Shown in pieces: positions 1 to 7,884 of a stretch of 61,860 bases of DNA. Every line of letters starts with the position of its first letter. Within the stretch, counting starts at the first letter, position 1. The position numbers were made by a program, and so were the translations under genes. The DNA lies in contig JAJDEI010000054.1 in NCBI GenBank assembly GCA_029259845.1, positions 1 through 61,860 on the forward strand. Direction: 5' to 3'. Origin of the DNA: Planctomycetaceae bacterium (GTDB lineage: Bacteria > Planctomycetota > Planctomycetia > Planctomycetales > Planctomycetaceae). A model generated the notes under the pieces. The model did no database searches and was not told the origin of the DNA. It saw only the letters and a list, made by a program, of their open reading frames with translations.

Positions 1-448
1 GGGCCCCCCCGGCGGTTCGTGGTGACGCGTCTCGATGCGCCGCCGCCGCCGGTGTACGACGAGAGTGACACACGCCGCGCGGCGACAAGCAACCGAGCAC
101 GGCTGACACCCAGCCAGCCGAGCGCAGGGCGGTCGCGGAAGACCGCTCCCGGCACAGCAGCGGATGCTGTTTGCCGACCGCACCCGCTGCCACGCCTGTT
201 CGTCGAACCCGTTTCGCCGCCGGCTCTCGTCCTTCGCCGACGTCCTGCTGCATCACCTGCGAAGCGAGCACTTGCAAGGCACCCAACTCGCGGCCGCCCA
301 GGCGGATCGCCTGCGGCTGAGCCTGGCCAAGATCGCCGCCCGCATCTGCCTCTCGGCCCGCCGCGTGGCCTTTCACCTCTCGTCAAACTGCCCGTACCAA
401 TCGCTGTTCCGCGCGGCAGCTGCCTCCCTGCTCCTGGACACCGGCTGA
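1..448 (+). pseudogene. IS1380-family transposase, 3' remnant with frameshift
   Basis: The left edge enters the C-terminal part of a DDE transposase. Bases 1-100 in frame 1 read RFVVTRLDAPPPPVYDE and then RRAATSNR, matching the stretch that precedes the conserved RRG.TENRIKE segment of IS1380-type enzymes. From about base 160 the similarity continues in frame 2 (LFADRTRCHACSSNPFRR, LSSFADVLLHHLR, ARRVAFHLSSNCPYQSLF), the usual C-terminal end of the family, stopping at 446-448. The shift between frames falls between about 90 and 160, where neither frame looks conserved. The rest of the element lies left of the window. Family assignment is by recognition of these motifs; the frameshift is seen directly. 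It is presumably inactive. Confidence 0.75.
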
Positions 449-735
449 CCCCCTCCGGTCCTGTTCACCTCCGACCCCGTCCGCCAACAACCGCCGAACC
501 CTGGGGGGGCACGGCAATCGCGCGTTGATCGCAACACACGGTGACAATGCGACTTACGATGTACACGACTTGTCCAGTGTTGGCTTCCGCATCATCAGTC
601 CGGCTAACGGGTTGCGATCACAGGATTGTTCGACGTGCGATTGCCGTGGGGGGAAAGGGGGCTCTCCGCCCATCACGACCCCCGCCAACCATCCCAACCA
701 CCTCCACTGGACGGATGAAGTATCCGGGTTAAGGG

Positions 736-967
736 CTACAAAGGCTTCAAAGGCTTTCTTCTTGGGCAAGTTTCTGGCGTCGAGGGAGAACCACGGACGA
801 AAGGGAACGGACGGAAACAAGGCCGGTCGGCGGATCACAGCGGTTGCTGAATCGGCGGTCACGGGACCGAGGGATTCGTCAAATTCGCCCCATTCGCGGT
901 TCCCTGTTTTCAACCGCGAATCACGCGAATGCGGCGAATGAAATCCCTCATCAACGCAACCGATGCC
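736..967 (+). repeat. Dispersed intergenic repeat, copy 1 (~232 bp)
   Basis: This segment aligns along its whole length with 20910-21141. Shared blocks include CTACAAAGGCT, CTTGGGCAA, GAGAACCACGGA, TTCGCCCCATTCGCGG, CCCTGTTTTCAACCGCGAAT and ATCAACGCAACCGATGCC. The two copies are in the same orientation and similar length. A third, poorer copy is at 23321-23480. There is no conserved frame, so it is a non-coding repeat of unknown origin. Confidence 0.8.
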
Positions 968-975
968 GTCAACCT

Positions 976-1080
976 CGTTCCCAAACTCTGTTTGGGAACG
1001 CACTTCCGCGAAACTCTGTTTCGCGAGCGGCAAAGCAAAGCTTTGCAGGACGTGTGTTCCCCAGCCGGAGCTTGGGAACA
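976..1080. repeat. Cluster of short perfect and near-perfect palindromes
   Basis: Four hairpins follow each other: GTTCCCAA/TTGGGAAC at 976-1000, CGCGAAA/TTTCGCG at 1007-1025, GCAAAG/CTTTGC at 1030-1046 and TGTTCCCaAG-type arms at 1055-1080. The first two share the loop CTCTG. The GTTCCCAA hairpin recurs at 16004-16028. They have no T-run, so they are unlikely to be plain terminators. Confidence 0.75.
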
Positions 1081-1250
1081 AGTGATGTCTTTCGTACTTC
1101 AGACGGCCAAAGTGTTACGATTCCGGTAAGTTTCGTCCGACCGTTCGCCCTGCACCGGTTAATTCAGGCGGCGCGAGAGCGAGAGAAACAGACCTGCGGC
1201 GTGAGTGCACGTAATCGCAAGTTGTTGCGGAGATTAGCGATGGAACGCGA

Positions 1251-1280
1251 AAAGGCCGACGCCTGTGGGCATCGGCCTTT
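1251..1280 (-). terminator. Rho-independent terminator of the tRNA-Met gene
   Basis: On the minus strand AAAGGCCGATGCC pairs with GGCGTCGGCCTTT around a short loop (one G-T wobble) and ends in CCTTTTC. It lies 45 bases past the 3' end of the tRNA, in the direction of its transcription. Confidence 0.75.
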
Positions 1281-1324
1281 CCTATAACCTAGCGGTCTTC
1301 CAGTTCCGCAACTGGGAAAACAAG

Positions 1325-1398
<74 letters not shown>

Positions 1399-1767
1399 TC
1401 AGGTGTGAAATCGGGTGATCTCACGAGTGGTGATGCATTCTATCGACCTCCGCGTTGGACGTCGACCCTCGATTTGGCGAATTCCGAGAGAGATTCTGCG
1501 ATTCTCCGTGCAACATTCCGACGCGACAGGATGTTGTGATCGTCAGGTGCCACTCCGGCGAATGGGGGCGGTGTCTCGTGAAGCCTCGGCGGGGACCGGG
1601 ACTTCTGCATGCGCGGCGAATCGGGAATCTGGCCGACCTGGAATCGGGGCCTCGGCCAGATGGCCTTGACCGGTTTGCGGCTCTCCTCTGTAATCCCGCA
1701 ATTCAAACTGGCATCGAAGACCGCTTCGGGCCGAGATGGCTCCCTGATTCGAGAACGGACGCACGTC
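1399..1767. other. Gap between tRNA and lptG-like gene
   Basis: About 370 bases without a supported gene; it should contain the tRNA promoter (reading left) and the promoter of the permease gene (reading right). The frame upstream of the permease stays open back to 1609, but its residues are not family-like. No repeat was seen. Confidence 0.5.
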
Positions 1768-2898
1768 GTGGGAAAAACGTTCGACCGTTACCTGCTGCAC
1801 AAGTTCCTGTTCCTGTTTGTGGGTTTTTTCGCGGCCTCGATGGGACTGTTTGCCGTCATTGACGGTTTTACGAACTTGGACGAATTTCAACAGAAGGCAT
1901 CAGGAGACGGCAGTCTCACGCTGTTGGTGTTTATGGCGCGGAACTACGCCATACAGAGCAGCCGCGTGCTTGACCTGATCGGGCCGACGCTGGCCACGAT
2001 GTCGGTGGTCGCCGTGCTGGCGTTGATGGTGCGGCACGGCGAGATCAATCCGCTGTTGGCGGCCGGGGTGCCGACGTATCGGTTGGCGGTTCCCTTCTTG
2101 ATGGGGATTCTGCTTGTGCACGGACTGCTGGCGGCAAACAGCGAGTTGGTCATTCCTCGGTTCGCCGCTTATTTTGTGACGGGCCACCACGGGGAAAACG
2201 GAGGAGAAGCCCAGCAGGTGGAACCGGCCCGCGACCGGACCAAGGGGATTTTTATCTCGGGACGAGAATTGATCCCGGCCACCGGGGTGCTGCGGGATGC
2301 GGAATTTCGGCTGAACAATCTTGTCGTTCATCGGTACGCTTCCCTGAAGGCCGCCCAAGCCAAGTACTACCGGCAGGGCGAGGAGGGACAGCAGGCCGGC
2401 TGGGTCCTCAAAAATGCCTCTCCGTCGTTCGACGAGTTGTCCCTGACAGCTCTGGGGCGGGAGACGATCATCCCGCAGCCGAACGGCACGGACCTATTTG
2501 TGGTCACGGATGTTTCCTGGGACCAACTGCACAATAAGGGGACCGGGTTTCGCTATCTTTCCACGCCGGCCCTGTTGGAGCGTGTCCGGAGGCCGATGCC
2601 CGGAACGCCGCTCCGAAGATCCCAAGTGCTCCATTTTCATACCCGATTGACCCGTCCGCTACTGAACGTAGTGGGTGTTTTTCTGGTGATTCCGCTGATT
2701 GTCCGCCGCGAGTCGCGGAGTCTGGTCACGAATATCGCGGTCTGCATGGCTGCGCTCGCGGTGATTGTCGGGGTGGTGGAGTTGTTTCAGATTCTGGGAG
2801 GGAAGCCGGCTTTGGTCTCGCCGGAGGCGGCCACCTGGATTCCGCTGATCATCGGTGGGGGATTCTGTGCGTGGCTTTCCCCTCAGGTGCAAACGTGA
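1768..2898 (+). CDS. LptF/LptG (YjgP/YjgQ) family permease
   Basis: Predicted inner-membrane subunit of the lipopolysaccharide transporter, which with LptB extracts LPS and passes it to the periplasmic bridge. The protein (376 aa) opens with TFDRYLLHKFLF and a hydrophobic helix ending in NLDEFQQ, the family's N-terminal signature. Two further helices follow (about residues 55-130), then a periplasmic domain, then HTRLTRPLLNVVGVFLVIPL and three C-terminal helices. The GTG at 1768 is chosen because family similarity starts exactly there; the frame is open further up from 1609 but those residues do not fit. Only one LptF/G-type gene is in the window and which paralogue it represents is unclear. 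Confidence 0.85.
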   Translation: MGKTFDRYLLHKFLFLFVGFFAASMGLFAVIDGFTNLDEFQQKASGDGSLTLLVFMARNYAIQSSRVLDLIGPTLATMSVVAVLALMVRHGEINPLLAAGVPTYRLAVPFLMGILLVHGLLAANSELVIPRFAAYFVTGHHGENGGEAQQVEPARDRTKGIFISGRELIPATGVLRDAEFRLNNLVVHRYASLKAAQAKYYRQGEEGQQAGWVLKNASPSFDELSLTALGRETIIPQPNGTDLFVVTDVSWDQLHNKGTGFRYLSTPALLERVRRPMPGTPLRRSQVLHFHTRLTRPLLNVVGVFLVIPLIVRRESRSLVTNIAVCMAALAVIVGVVELFQILGGKPALVSPEAATWIPLIIGGGFCAWLSPQVQT

Positions 2899-2926
2899 GC
2901 CTCGGGCGGCAACGGTCGAAGCAGAG

Positions 2927-2977
2927 GTTGGAGTTCAGCCTTCAGGCTGCAAGACAAGCGAAAGCTTGAACTCCAAC
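2927..2977 (-). repeat. 51-bp palindromic element, copy 1
   Basis: Outer arms GTTGGAGTTCA and TGAACTCCAAC enclose two small inner hairpins (CAGCC..GGCTG and AAGC..GCTT), so the single strand would fold as a three-way junction. Further copies in the opposite orientation lie at 23524-23575 and 40891-40942. All three are intergenic. Confidence 0.85.
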
Positions 2978-3475
2978 CGTAAGCTCTCGGCGGACGGTGA
3001 TCCAGACGCTGTTCGTCTTATAAGATGTTTCTGTGAAATGTGTTGTGACAATTCCCCGCTGCAAGCCCTCCCCCAGGTTCAAGCAACCAAGACCTGTCCC
3101 GACCGTGTCTCAGGGAATGATCGCCCAGAAGCCGGGAACTTATCGGCGCGGCGATGCGTCTCTGTGGTGTCGACAGACCTGTGATGCTCCAACCGTTCGT
3201 TTTCTGCGGGTTCCAACGGGTCGGATGTTGCCGACGGGTAACATCGAGCCACTCTGCAAAAAACGTCACTGGAGAGAATGGTTTTAGTTGACGGCACTCG
3301 AAATTCTGGGATAGTCTCATGTTAGGACGATCGTCCTCTCGCCTCTGCAATCTGTTCCGCTCCGGTTCGCCCGGAGGAGATGCCGGCCTCGTTGTCTTCG
3401 GAGCCATCGGCACAATCGGTTGCTGCCGTCTCACTCGTCGGTTGCAGCCGCCCTGTCACCGGGAGAAACACATCC
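2978..3475. other. Gap upstream of pilM
   Basis: About 500 bases with no protein-like frame. The pilM frame is open up to 3380 but the added residues are not conserved. The stretch should hold the promoter of the pilus gene group; no clear -35/-10 pair stands out. Palindromic element copy 1 lies just before it. Confidence 0.45.
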
Positions 3476-5710
3476 ATGGCTGAAAACCGTTCTGTGTGGG
3501 GCATTGAAATTGGCCAGTACGCCCTCAAGGCGATCCGATTGCAGTACGCCGAGTCGTCCGATCAGGCGGTGGCGGTGGCATTCGACTATGTCCCCTTCCC
3601 GAAGATCCTCAGCCAACCGGATGCGATCCCGGAAGAGCTGATCCCGCAGGCGCTGGAGACGTTTCTTTCGAGGAACGACGTGCAGGGCGATCTGATTGCC
3701 ATCAGTGTGCCGGGGCATGCCGCGCTCGTGCGGTTCATTCAGCTTCCGCCGGTCGAGGCGAGCAAGGTCGGCGAGATTGTCAAGTACGAGGCCCGCCAAC
3801 AGATCCCCTTCGCCCTGGAAGAGGTGATCTGGGACTATCAGCCGCTGGGTGACGGCATCGAGGAGAGCGGCTACATGCTCGATGCGGAGGTTGGTCTGTT
3901 CGCCATGAAGCGCGACCAGATCATGAAGCAGTTGCGGCCGTTCACCGAATCCAAGCTCGAAGTCGAGTTGATTCAGATTGCGCCGCTCGCCCTGTACAAC
4001 GTGCTCACGTACGACGAGTTGGGCATCCGGCCGGGTGCCGAGGGGGCTGGCCAGGACGAGCATGTGATCGTGCTCGACATGGGCTGCGACAACACAACGC
4101 TGCTCGTATCCAACGGCTCGAAGATCTGGGTGCGGAATGTCCCGGTCGGCGGCAACCATTTCACCCGCGCGCTGACCAAGGAAATGAAGCTGAGCTTCGC
4201 CAAGGCGGAGCATCTCAAGTGCAACGCCACCAAGTCGCCCGACCCGCGGGCCGTCTTCCAAGCGTTGCGGCCTGTGTTCAACGATTACGTCTCCGAGATT
4301 CAGCGGTCGATCGGGTTCTTCTCCAGCGTGAACCGGCAGGCCAAAATCTCCAGGGTCATCGGATACGGCAACGGCTTCAAGCTGGCCGGGTTGCAGAAGT
4401 TTCTGCAGCAGAACCTGCAATACGATGTCGAGCGTCCTGACACATTTCGCAGTCTGTCCGGCGACTCGGTGCTGAACGCCCCGCTGTTTCAGGAAAACAT
4501 GCTCGGCTTTGCGGTCCCGTACGGGTTGGCGCTGCAGACGTTGGGCCTTACCCGGATTCACACGTCGCTGCTTCCGCCGGAGATTGCGACTGCCCGCGAG
4601 GTTCGTCGCAAGAAGCCTTGGGCCGTGTTGACCGCAGCCGCGCTGCTGTCCGGCGTGGCCCTGTCGATGATCGGCAACGGCATTACCTACAGCGCGGTGC
4701 ACTCGGAGCCATGGACAGAGGCCGTGAGCGAGGCAGACGCCCTGGGGACCCAGGTCAACGGATGGAAGTCCAATTACGAGGCTGCCGAGGGGGCCTTCAA
4801 CGGGGTGCTTGCGGAGGCAGAGGCGCTGGTCGAAGGCCGCCGCAACATGCTGTGGCCGGAAGTCTATAAAGCGATCGACGAGTGCCTGCCTCGCGAACGG
4901 GGGGACCAGAAAGACAACACCGACATCAAGCTGCGAAATCGGATCAACATCACGAGCATCACCAACGAGCATGTTGCTGATGTGGGGGAGTGGTACAAGA
5001 CGTTGCTTGAGGACCAAAAGGCGACGATGTCCGAAGAGGACCAGAAGACCGCTCCGCAGGGCGAGGGTTACATCTTTACGCTCGAGGGGGCGCACTACCA
5101 CGACGAGGAAGTGAATCCCCAGATGCAGGGGCTGTTCTACGTTGTCAATGCGTTCCTCAAGCCGGAGACCGGGCTGCAGAACTGGACCATCACCGCCGAA
5201 GACGGCACGACGCAGGATGTCGGCCGGCTGGGGATCAGCCATGTGCGGGCCGAGCAACTCAGCCGTTACAAGATCCCTTACGACCCGCGCGGCCCCGAAG
5301 CCGCGCTGGCCGCTCGCGATGGGGAGCGGCGAACGGATCTGTTCGGAAGCGGTCTCGGCGGGCGATTTGGCGGCGCGAATTCGCGTCTCCGTAGCTTGGG
5401 AGGGGCGCGGGGGTTCGGTGGCGATGACGAGGATGAAAACGACCGGGGCGGCAAGGAGGGCCGCTCGCGCGGCGGACGAAGCAGAGTACGAACGGTTCCG
5501 GGCCAGGGCATTCGGCAGCCGTTCGACGACACCGCTGAGAACGTCGAGCAGATCTGGCAGACCGATTTCATTGTCGAGTTTGTCTGGAAACCGATTCCGC
5601 CGGATGAACGAGTGGACGAGCAAGCCGCTGCAGCGGCGGCGGAAGACGCTGCCAATGATTCCGCCAACAGCACTCCTGCCGTCCCTGAAAAGATCGAATT
5701 CGACGACTGA
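3476..5710 (+). CDS. pilM: Type IV pilus assembly protein PilM with appended membrane/periplasmic half
   Basis: Residues 1-350 are an actin-fold PilM: WGIEIGQYALKAIRL at the N terminus, VPGHAALVRFIQLPPVEASK, YEARQQIPF, and the phosphate-binding LDMGCDNTTLLV with VPVGGNHFTRAL. PilM is normally cytoplasmic, about 350 aa, and binds the N-terminal peptide of PilN. Here the 744-aa protein continues into a membrane helix (about 383-405) and a large domain, as if a PilN-like partner were fused on. Near residues 625-680 there is a Gly/Arg/Asp-rich insert (FGGDDEDEN, RGGRSR). The start at 3476 has GGAGA nine bases upstream and begins right at the family signature. The next two genes share the low-complexity style and are probably co-transcribed. 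Confidence 0.85.
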   Translation: MAENRSVWGIEIGQYALKAIRLQYAESSDQAVAVAFDYVPFPKILSQPDAIPEELIPQALETFLSRNDVQGDLIAISVPGHAALVRFIQLPPVEASKVGEIVKYEARQQIPFALEEVIWDYQPLGDGIEESGYMLDAEVGLFAMKRDQIMKQLRPFTESKLEVELIQIAPLALYNVLTYDELGIRPGAEGAGQDEHVIVLDMGCDNTTLLVSNGSKIWVRNVPVGGNHFTRALTKEMKLSFAKAEHLKCNATKSPDPRAVFQALRPVFNDYVSEIQRSIGFFSSVNRQAKISRVIGYGNGFKLAGLQKFLQQNLQYDVERPDTFRSLSGDSVLNAPLFQENMLGFAVPYGLALQTLGLTRIHTSLLPPEIATAREVRRKKPWAVLTAAALLSGVALSMIGNGITYSAVHSEPWTEAVSEADALGTQVNGWKSNYEAAEGAFNGVLAEAEALVEGRRNMLWPEVYKAIDECLPRERGDQKDNTDIKLRNRINITSITNEHVADVGEWYKTLLEDQKATMSEEDQKTAPQGEGYIFTLEGAHYHDEEVNPQMQGLFYVVNAFLKPETGLQNWTITAEDGTTQDVGRLGISHVRAEQLSRYKIPYDPRGPEAALAARDGERRTDLFGSGLGGRFGGANSRLRSLGGARGFGGDDEDENDRGGKEGRSRGGRSRVRTVPGQGIRQPFDDTAENVEQIWQTDFIVEFVWKPIPPDERVDEQAAAAAAEDAANDSANSTPAVPEKIEFDD

Positions 5711-5838
5711 GTCGCATTCGACGACCGGGATAGGCTTGAGGACGGAGACGAGACTCCGGAACCATCAGGTGAATTGACCACAACACTCCGCACGGCACGA
5801 GCCGCCGTGCGGGACCCGTCTGAGAACAGGAAGCCGTC

Positions 5839-7761
5839 ATGGACAAGTTGGAACCGTTGATTCGCCATCGCTTCTGGGTGCTGTTTGCGATCGCGCTGCC
5901 GCTGGCGTTGGCTGGTTATTTCATGGCGAGCGGCGAGATGAAAGCCGCCACCGAGGCGAAGGAGCAGGCGCTCAAGTCGACGCTCGATGGCGTGCCGAAA
6001 GGCAAGACCGAGCCCAACGAAACGTATGCTGCCGGATTGGGTGAGATCAACGAGCAACTCCAGGCCGAAAACAAGGTCGAAGTCCAGAAGTTGTGGGAAG
6101 CCCAGAGCCGCCGCTTTCATTGGCCGACCGTGATGGTGAAGAACAAGTTCGTGTCTGACGACTATCGCGGCGAGGTGGATGATGCGGCCCGCGCGTACTA
6201 CACGCGGGTGTACCCGGAGATCATCAAGCGCGTTTGGGAGCGCGCCCAGCCGGTGGTCGACGATCCGCCACCGCTGGGGCTGAAGGTGACCTGGCCGAAG
6301 AAGCTGTTGCTGATGCCCGAAACCATTCCGGTGCACGAATTTGATCCCAACGTTCCTCCGTCCAACAAGCAGATGTGGGACGCCCAGGAAGATGTTTGGT
6401 TATTGGAGTTGATCTTTGACGGCATCGTGCGGGCGAATCAGGATGCCACCTGGATTGGTGACGCACCGGTCCGTCGGGTCGACACCCTGTACCTGACCGG
6501 CGGTAGCGGTGATTCGTCGGTGACTTCCAGCGGCGCCGGTGCTGCCGGCGGCTTCGCCACCGGCGACAACACGTTCGGTGATGCCGGTGAAGACGGCGAC
6601 GGGGGTGGTAACGGTGGCGGACGGAGACGTTCGCGTCGGTCGTCGCGCGGCGGAGATGGCCTGGCCGGAGCCACGTCGGGGGCCAGCGTGGGATTTGATG
6701 TCGCCGAAGAAATCGGCATCCCGCTCCCGGATCCGGAAGCGGTGGAGGCCGCTGCGGCTCAAGGCGCCGCAGCCGGCGCGCGGGGCAATTCTGATTTTGC
6801 CGATGCGGGAGACGCAGGCGAAGGAGGGTTTGGCGGCGGTGGCGGCGGGCGAAGTCGTCCGGGAGCGGGCTTTGAGTTCCGCTACATCGGCAAGCCCCCC
6901 GAAGTCGAGACCGCCCCCTACCGGGAGCGCGGATTCTACATGAGCGCGATCGTGATGCTTCCTGAGCTGCCCAGCTTCTTCGCCGCGATGAGCAGTTCCG
7001 ACTGGCCGATTCGAATCCTGCGGTTTCAGGTCGGGCCGAATCCGTACCGCGAAGTTCGCCCGGGCGCTTCGCGGGGAGGTGGCTTTGGCGGTCGCGGCGG
7101 CTTCGGCCGCAGGATGTCCGGCGGTGATAGTGAGGACAACGACACCGGCGGAAGCTCCGGCTTCGGTCGCGGCAGTTTTGGCGGCGGGGGGCTGAGCCGG
7201 GGAGGGCTCGGACGCAGTCGTTTTGGCGGCGGCAGAAGGAGCTTCGGCCGAGGTGGTGAGGACAATGACACCAGTGGCGGATTCGGGGGACGGGGCGGCG
7301 GTTTCGGAGGCGGCGGTTCGTTTGAGTTTCCGATCAGTATGCAGGGACCGGTGGACGTCGACCCCAATTGGTTCGCCCATCCGGATCTCGTACAGGTCGA
7401 TTTTTGCGGGATCATTACCATGTACAACCCGCAGACCGACGACACGGTCGCCCCGACCTCAGACGGGTCATCCGCAGAGGAGACACCCGACGCCATCGCC
7501 GAGCGAGAGGCGGACCTTCAAGCCGCTGCGGAAGAAGAAGCGGCCGCAGCAGAGGCCGCCGAGGCTGAGACGACGGCAGCCGACGGAAACACGCCTGACG
7601 GGGGCACACCTGACGGGGGCACACCGGCTGCCGAGCCGGCCTTGCCGGCGGACACGGAGCCGGCGGCGGAATCCGACGAAGACAGTGCCAAGGGAGGTAG
7701 CGACGATGCCGTCGACAAGCCCGCCGGGGAGGCTTCGGCGGCGGAATCCCCACCGGAGTGA
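5839..7761 (+). CDS. PilO-like single-anchor protein with Gly/Arg-rich inserts
   Basis: 640 aa. A short cytoplasmic start (MDKLEPLIRHRFW) and one membrane helix (about residues 12-32) are followed by a helical periplasmic region, the topology of PilO. PilO is about 200 aa, so this is three times longer. Residues 215-340 and 400-495 are low complexity: Gly/Arg-rich with repeated GGDSEDNDTGG and GGEDNDTSGGFGG units. The last ~110 residues are Ala/Glu-rich, with two exact TPDGG repeats. Between the inserts, ordinary sequence (FEFRYIGKPPEVET...) remains. AGGAAG precedes the ATG. The function as the PilO-equivalent is inferred from topology and from its place directly after pilM; the primary sequence alone does not prove it. 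Confidence 0.6.
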   Translation: MDKLEPLIRHRFWVLFAIALPLALAGYFMASGEMKAATEAKEQALKSTLDGVPKGKTEPNETYAAGLGEINEQLQAENKVEVQKLWEAQSRRFHWPTVMVKNKFVSDDYRGEVDDAARAYYTRVYPEIIKRVWERAQPVVDDPPPLGLKVTWPKKLLLMPETIPVHEFDPNVPPSNKQMWDAQEDVWLLELIFDGIVRANQDATWIGDAPVRRVDTLYLTGGSGDSSVTSSGAGAAGGFATGDNTFGDAGEDGDGGGNGGGRRRSRRSSRGGDGLAGATSGASVGFDVAEEIGIPLPDPEAVEAAAAQGAAAGARGNSDFADAGDAGEGGFGGGGGGRSRPGAGFEFRYIGKPPEVETAPYRERGFYMSAIVMLPELPSFFAAMSSSDWPIRILRFQVGPNPYREVRPGASRGGGFGGRGGFGRRMSGGDSEDNDTGGSSGFGRGSFGGGGLSRGGLGRSRFGGGRRSFGRGGEDNDTSGGFGGRGGGFGGGGSFEFPISMQGPVDVDPNWFAHPDLVQVDFCGIITMYNPQTDDTVAPTSDGSSAEETPDAIAEREADLQAAAEEEAAAAEAAEAETTAADGNTPDGGTPDGGTPAAEPALPADTEPAAESDEDSAKGGSDDAVDKPAGEASAAESPPE

Positions 7762-7884
7762 GCAGCGACGCCCGACACGCGGATTTTTGATCACATCACA
7801 TCAACCCAAGGCCTGATTCGGATGCCGGGTGAAAGCTCGTCTCCGAATCGGGCAGTTCGTTTTCAACAGAGCGAGTGACTGGTC

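Larger units (their letters stand above)
449..1250. other. Repeat-rich non-coding stretch
   Basis: About 800 bases with no reading frame that resembles a protein. It holds one copy of a ~230-bp dispersed repeat (736-967) and a run of nested short palindromes (976-1080), annotated separately. The remaining bases (449-735, 1081-1250) show nothing recognisable. No terminal inverted repeat of the adjacent transposase remnant was identified. Confidence 0.6.

Noticed and set aside
554-1081. 175-codon minus-strand frame in the left gap
   Set aside because: It runs through two kinds of repeat and a near-identical text appears opposite the repeat at 20910, so it is repeat DNA, not a gene.
3431-5623. 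A 730-codon frame antisense to pilM
   Set aside because: It mirrors the pilM codon pattern (GC-rich third positions), has no family motifs and overlaps a clear gene.
5278-6336. Minus-strand frame of 352 codons across the pilM end and the next gene
   Set aside because: Composition follows the Gly/Arg-rich sense sequence; poly-Ser/Pro text with no domain.
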